Source of the DNA: Scatosoma sp045576335
GTDB taxonomy: Bacteria; Bacillota; Clostridia; Christensenellales; Borkfalkiaceae
Reading direction: 5' to 3'
Assembly (NCBI GenBank): GCA_045576335.1
Contig: JAZNGH010000047.1
Coordinates: forward strand, 62,001 to 126,000
Length of the DNA: 64,000 nucleotides
A program made the translations under genes and the position numbers. Positions 60,178-64,000 of the stretch are shown piece after piece. Position 1 is the stretch's first letter, and every line of letters begins with the position of its first letter. The notes below the pieces were generated by a model. That model was given only the letters and a program-made list of their open reading frames with translations, was not told where the DNA came from and did not search any database.

Positions 60178-61974
60178 TTACAGTACCTCCTCTGCAAAGG
60201 TCACAACCAAACACCCGCTTTCGGTGTCGTACGTTTGCACCGCATCGCGAATCCGCACACCGTTGAAGGTGATTGCAGGGAAATGCACAATTGAAGTTTT
60301 TAAGCGCAAAGTCACGACGCCGTCAACGACAGAAACGCTCACCTCGCTGATAACGGGATTTTTCGCGGCGCATACGAGCGTCGCTTCCCCGTCCGCGTAA
60401 AGCACGTTGGCAACGCCGTTTACGTAGCTTTCCAAAATTTTGATTTCCCAAGCCTCAAAGGTGTATTGCGTGCTCGTCAACGCTTTGGCAGCAACCGTAT
60501 AAACGCTACGCTGTTGTATATCGTCGTTGTAGATATATTGTTCCCCGTCAGACGTATAAACGAGCGCGTAAGCGCGAGCGATAAAATCTCGATTATAATT
60601 GCTTTCCAACACGTCAACAATGGTTGCGTACATTTGGAAAACGCCCTCTTTATCAAAGGTAACCGAAGCCGTTTCCACAAAGAAATTTTTGGCTTGATTG
60701 TTCCCGTTATAATTTTCCCAAGTAAACGCTTGATTATCAACCAACTTATCGGCGGGCATTACGATTACACCCACGCCGCGCAAACGGTCTTGATAGCTTT
60801 CCAACCCCGTTTCCTTTAATTCGGCAATAAAACGGATGCCCGACTCGTCCAAACCCGCCTCGTCGCAACGAACGGACGCGCCCTCGCGTAAGCCGTAATG
60901 CACAAACACGGCTTCTATCTCGATACACTTCGTGCCCGTTGCAACCGTTACGGTATCGTCGGGATAATACAATGCATTCTCATACTCCCAGCCAAAAAAA
61001 ATGGTATGTGCCGTACCGATTAAATTTTTGAACGTATACGCGCTTTCCGTTACGGGAATTTTCTCTACGGTGCTTTCCCCGTCAACGATGCGGATAACCT
61101 CAAACGCCTCCTCCGTGGACCAGCTCCCGTCCGAATAGCCGTAAAACGTTTCCGTTCCCGTCAAGGTAAGATTTGCTTCGCCGCTCGTCAATGTGCCACC
61201 CGACACGGACAAACATACGCCCGCACAGTCTTGAAGTGAACCAGAATCGTTAAACGCCAAACGCAATACGCTTTCACTCGATTTTTGCGTCGCGGTCACT
61301 TTTCCCTCATAGCCCTCGCAAGAAGCAGACAATACGCCTTCGTAAGAGATATCTTGCATTGCGGCAAAAGGCAAATTGAGCGTAGCCTCCAACCGCCCTT
61401 CCGTTTCATTCCATACGGGAGCAGACAGATTGCCGCTTAAATCAACCGTATAGCTTGGCGTCGTCTTTTCCTCGCATACCCAAGTTCCGTCCTGCTTCAC
61501 GAAAGTCATATCCCCGTCGAATATAATTCCCGCATATTCACTCGTCACAGACGAGGACTTTTGAAGCGTAAAGCCGTCGGGAATGGTAAACGACTGCACG
61601 TTGGCTTTTTCAAAAGCTTTTGAGGCATTATCGAAAAGAAAAGCAAGTTTCGTTGCACTAAAATATCCCTGTACGCCCATCAAAAAAATTTTATCGTCGT
61701 CATCCGTTTGGAAATACGCATCGCCGACGATCGTATACGCAGTGTACGAGGTAGTTTGCGGTAAATCTCCAGACCCCGTATATTCAAAACGATAAGCATA
61801 ATGATAGGTGTTGGTGAATTCCTCAACAAATTCCAGTTCCCCAGGGGAAATTTTCAAATACGTTTCGGCAACCACGCGCGGGTTATACGTAAACGTAAAC
61901 AACAATCCTATCGTAGAAAATAATAGGATAAAAAGCCTTAAAATATTCGTTATTTTTATGGATTTTCTCATCAT
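60178..61974 (-). CDS. Large secreted protein of unknown function
   Basis: The protein has 598 residues from ATG 61974 (AAAGGTG upstream). A basic N-terminus and hydrophobic helix (residues ~9-27) suggest export. Residues ~40-330 look beta-rich with low similarity to anything I recognise. A segment near 335-365 (FFGWEYENALYYPDDTVTV) resembles InlB-type B-repeats of surface proteins. Residues ~375-540 hold a region I associate with gut Firmicutes surface proteins (SGIRFIAEL, RGVGVIVMPADKLV, FIARAYALVYTSDGEQY). There is no LPxTG or C-terminal membrane anchor. It is cotranscribed with the downstream 40-residue peptide gene. Confidence 0.75.
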   Translation of the reverse strand: MMRKSIKITNILRLFILLFSTIGLLFTFTYNPRVVAETYLKISPGELEFVEEFTNTYHYAYRFEYTGSGDLPQTTSYTAYTIVGDAYFQTDDDDKIFLMGVQGYFSATKLAFLFDNASKAFEKANVQSFTIPDGFTLQKSSSVTSEYAGIIFDGDMTFVKQDGTWVCEEKTTPSYTVDLSGNLSAPVWNETEGRLEATLNLPFAAMQDISYEGVLSASCEGYEGKVTATQKSSESVLRLAFNDSGSLQDCAGVCLSVSGGTLTSGEANLTLTGTETFYGYSDGSWSTEEAFEVIRIVDGESTVEKIPVTESAYTFKNLIGTAHTIFFGWEYENALYYPDDTVTVATGTKCIEIEAVFVHYGLREGASVRCDEAGLDESGIRFIAELKETGLESYQDRLRGVGVIVMPADKLVDNQAFTWENYNGNNQAKNFFVETASVTFDKEGVFQMYATIVDVLESNYNRDFIARAYALVYTSDGEQYIYNDDIQQRSVYTVAAKALTSTQYTFEAWEIKILESYVNGVANVLYADGEATLVCAAKNPVISEVSVSVVDGVVTLRLKTSIVHFPAITFNGVRIRDAVQTYDTESGCLVVTFAEEVL

Positions 61975-62003
61975 AACACCTTTTCTTTCGTAAATCCGCG
62001 CGG

Positions 62004-62462
62004 TTAAAGGACGCCTTTTTCCGTTAAATACTTTTCCAGAATATCTGCCGCGCAATATACAAGCTCTGTGCACGGACGCTTTTTATAATACTCGTGCGTT
62101 CTTGCTTCCGCACTACCGCCTATTTCCACGGGAACGTTTACCCCTGCAAGCAATTCTCCGCAAATCAAGCTGCCGTTTTCAGCCTTGAATTTTTCGCAAA
62201 CCTCCTGCACGATTGCATATACCTCTTTCTTATTTTCAGGCGTACGTTCTTCTTGGGTAAATACCGCGCCGACGACCGTTGCCATACCGCTAACCGCGCC
62301 GCAAGTCAAGCGCAAACGCCCAAGCCCCCCGCCAAAAGGCAACGTGATCCTTTTCAACGTGCTCTCATCAATGCCCGTTACATCCGCGAACGCCAACGCT
62401 ACCGCTTGCGAGCAAGCATAACCCTGCATAAAATATTCTTTTGCCCTTTCTGCTCTTGACAT
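62004..62462 (-). CDS. C_GCAxxG_C_C family redox-like protein
   Basis: The protein has 152 residues. The family cysteines are in YACSQAVALAF (near 17), LTCGAVSGMATVVGAVF (near 54), a Cys near 91 (QEVCEKFKA) and SLICGELL near 101, with a last one in KRPCTELVYCAAD near 130. The family is thought to be redox-active or metal-binding and membrane-associated; no activity is established. It starts after AAGGAGAGAG and lies 29 bp upstream of the large secreted protein gene on the same strand. Confidence 0.88.
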   Translation of the reverse strand: MSRAERAKEYFMQGYACSQAVALAFADVTGIDESTLKRITLPFGGGLGRLRLTCGAVSGMATVVGAVFTQEERTPENKKEVYAIVQEVCEKFKAENGSLICGELLAGVNVPVEIGGSAEARTHEYYKKRPCTELVYCAADILEKYLTEKGVL

Positions 62463-62604
62463 TTTCTCTCTCCTTTGTTATAATAATGGTTGTTTATGGG
62501 AAAAATATCTTTGTTTTACACCGCTTTTCGGTGTATATAGTAGGTATTATATCATAAATATTGTAAAAACACAAGAAAAAGCAAGAACAAGGAGAAAAGA
62601 GAAT

Positions 62605-63261
62605 ATGATTGGAGCGGTAATCGCAATGCAAAGTGAAGCGGATATTCTGCTTGACGAAATGAAAATCAACCGTTCGTTGACTGTGAGCGGTAAAAAAATA
62701 TACGTGGGCACGGTTTACGGCAAAGAAACCGTGGTATGTATTTGCGGCGTCGGAAAGGTAAACGCCGCGCTTGGAGCACAGCTTCTCGTCAGCAAATTCG
62801 ACGTGAGAAAGCTTTTGAATTTCGGCGTAGCAGGCGGATTAAACGCGGGAACGGAGCTTTGTCAGGTCTATCAAATCGGGGCAGCCGTTCAGTTCGATTT
62901 CGATTTGACCCAGCTCAACGGCACGAAAATCGGCACTTTGGACGAATACCAAGAAAATTATCTCACCTTAAACAGAATAAACGCCGACCTGCCCATTAAA
63001 AATTTAGGCACTTCCGACCGCTTTAACGACAGCAAAACCGATTATCTGCTCTTGACCGAAGAATTGAAAGCGGATATACGCGATATGGAAGGCGCGGCAA
63101 TCGTACAAGCGGCTTACGCTGCAGAATTACCCGTATATTCCGTGAAAGCCATTTCGGACGTAGCGGGCAGCGGCAGTACGACGGAGCAGTTTTTGAACAA
63201 TAAAGATAAAGCCTTGAAAAATTTGAAAGCGGTTTTACCTACCGTTTTTGAATGCTTGTAA
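62605..63261 (+). CDS. mtnN: 5'-methylthioadenosine/S-adenosylhomocysteine nucleosidase
   Basis: The protein has 218 residues. Catalytic Glu is in IAMQSEADILL near residue 11. LLNFGVAGGLN lies near 73. DMEGAAIVQAAY near 153 holds the purine/ribose-binding Glu. VKAISDVAGS near 172 contains the catalytic Asp. It hydrolyses MTA and SAH, clearing S-adenosylmethionine by-products. AAGGAGAAAAGAGA precedes the start. The ung gene follows 24 bp downstream, so the two are probably cotranscribed. Confidence 0.94.
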   Translation: MIGAVIAMQSEADILLDEMKINRSLTVSGKKIYVGTVYGKETVVCICGVGKVNAALGAQLLVSKFDVRKLLNFGVAGGLNAGTELCQVYQIGAAVQFDFDLTQLNGTKIGTLDEYQENYLTLNRINADLPIKNLGTSDRFNDSKTDYLLLTEELKADIRDMEGAAIVQAAYAAELPVYSVKAISDVAGSGSTTEQFLNNKDKALKNLKAVLPTVFECL

Positions 63262-63285
63262 ACGCGTACGAACAAAGGAGGAATT

Positions 63286-63960
63286 ATGATAGATTTAGGA
63301 GATTGGAACGAACGTCTTGCCCCGCTTTTTGCCGACGAAAGATACCGCAAAATCCGTAATTTTTTAATCGAAGAATATCGGAATTTCGTCGTATATCCCG
63401 ATATGTACGATTTGTATAACTGTTTTCGTTATACGCCGTTTGCCGACCTTAAAGTCGTCTTACTCGGACAAGACCCCTATCACAACGTAGGACAAGCGCA
63501 CGGGCTTTGTTTTTCCGTGCAGGACGGTATACAAAAGCCGCCCTCTCTTGAAAACATTTTCAAGGAACTCAAAGCGGATATCGGTTGCGAATTACCCAAA
63601 AGCGGAAACCTCACCAAATGGGCAAAGCAAGGCGTGCTTCTTATGAATACCTCCCTTTCCGTAAGAGAACATCAAGCAAATTCTCATTCTAAATGCGGGT
63701 GGGCTTGGTTTACGGACAGCGTGATCAAGCTGATTTCCGACCAAAAGGAACACGTCGTGTTTATTCTTTGGGGCGGCAACGCCAGAAGCAAAAAACCGCT
63801 TATCGACGGTACGAAGCATTGTATTTTGGAATGCGCGCACCCCTCGCCGCTCTCCGCCTACAACGGGTTTTTCGGGTGCAAGCATTTCTCCAAAACCAAC
63901 GAGTATCTTATCCGCAACGGTTTATCCCCAATTGATTGGGATTTAACCAAAAACGGCTAA
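63286..63960 (+). CDS. ung: Uracil-DNA glycosylase
   Basis: The protein has 224 residues, family 1 UDG. The water-activating motif is LLGQDPYHNVGQAHGLCFSV near residue 62. LLMNTSLSVREHQANSH is near 123, and the DNA-intercalating HPSPLSAYNGFFGCKHFSK near 185 has a Tyr-Asn where most enzymes have Arg/Tyr-Arg. It removes uracil from DNA to start base excision repair. AAAGGAGG lies six bases before ATG. Confidence 0.95.
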   Translation: MIDLGDWNERLAPLFADERYRKIRNFLIEEYRNFVVYPDMYDLYNCFRYTPFADLKVVLLGQDPYHNVGQAHGLCFSVQDGIQKPPSLENIFKELKADIGCELPKSGNLTKWAKQGVLLMNTSLSVREHQANSHSKCGWAWFTDSVIKLISDQKEHVVFILWGGNARSKKPLIDGTKHCILECAHPSPLSAYNGFFGCKHFSKTNEYLIRNGLSPIDWDLTKNG

Positions 63961-63975
63961 ATTCATAGAAAGTCC

Positions 63976-64000
63976 AAACGCCCTCTGTCGAGGGCGTTTT
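63976..64000 (+). terminator. Terminator after ung (cut by window end)
   Basis: A ten-pair perfect stem AAACGCCCTC (63976-63985) with GAGGGCGTTT (63990-63999), loop TGTC, and T at the window edge. Confidence 0.8.

Noticed and set aside
60178..62073. Longer N-terminus for the large secreted protein (from 62073)
   Set aside because: It would overlap the end of the upstream gene and place 33 residues before the signal segment; ATG 61974 has AAAGGTG before it.

Overview
The window looks like chromosomal core DNA from a low-GC, spore-forming member of the Clostridia. The grounds are a complete spoIIIAA-AH operon, spoIVB and ytfJ, a clostridial glgB-C-D-A-P glycogen operon, a biotin-dependent Na+-translocating decarboxylase operon, and protein sequences of clostridial type. 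A Christensenellales-like gut lineage is my guess, not something the sequence proves. I saw no prophage, insertion sequence, rRNA operon or CRISPR array. Coding density is high and most genes sit in tight operons with AGGAGG-type ribosome binding sites.

Layout. 1-1.5 kb: the 3' part of an ABC exporter. 1.5-5.4 kb: an AraC-type regulator divergent from an N-acetylhexosamine kinase-like gene, then KDPG aldolase and KDG kinase. 5.5-9 kb: tRNA-Leu, polA, coaE. 9.3-19.7 kb: glycogen synthesis and breakdown (glgB, glgC, glgD, glgA, glgP, GH13 hydrolase). 19.9-23.2 kb: a tyrosine recombinase, hflX, a small Cys-rich protein and lexA. 23.2-45 kb, all minus strand: a long housekeeping/sporulation block (rluB, dacB-like, ytfJ, DUF2953, scpB, scpA, M50 protease, lysA, dacF-like, spoIVB, recN, argR, nadK, tlyA, dxs, ispA, folD, nusB, Asp23, spoIIIAH-AA). 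45-52.3 kb: htpG, rpsA, ispH, plsC, an AroH-Cmk fusion and a flavoprotein. 52.4-57.3 kb: the decarboxylase operon. 57.5-62.5 kb: a VTT membrane protein, rnhA, tRNA-Trp with a decayed tRNA copy beside it, mgtC-like, a large secreted protein followed by an unlisted 40-residue peptide gene, and a C_GCAxxG_C_C protein. 62.6-64 kb: mtnN and ung.

How it works together. The minus-strand block keeps two neighbourhoods known from Bacillus subtilis (spoIIIA...nusB-folD-ispA-dxs-tlyA-argR-recN-spoIVB, and dacF...lysA...scpAB...dacB...rluB). Several partners expected inside them are absent: accBC, xseAB, spo0A, spoIIA, spoVA and spmAB. The sugar genes at 2.5-5.4 kb may form a small regulon of the adjacent AraC protein.

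The observations I consider most worth following are: a chorismate mutase (AroH class) fused to cytidylate kinase; an undescribed GTGAAAC-N7-GTGAAAC element found five times at two distant loci; a 14-bp perfect terminator whose 3' arm contains the start codon of the next gene; three promoters that place transcription starts on or almost on the start codon; the decayed tRNA-Trp copy; a divergent carboxyltransferase in the decarboxylase operon; and the 40-residue peptide with a DIVTTSG motif.
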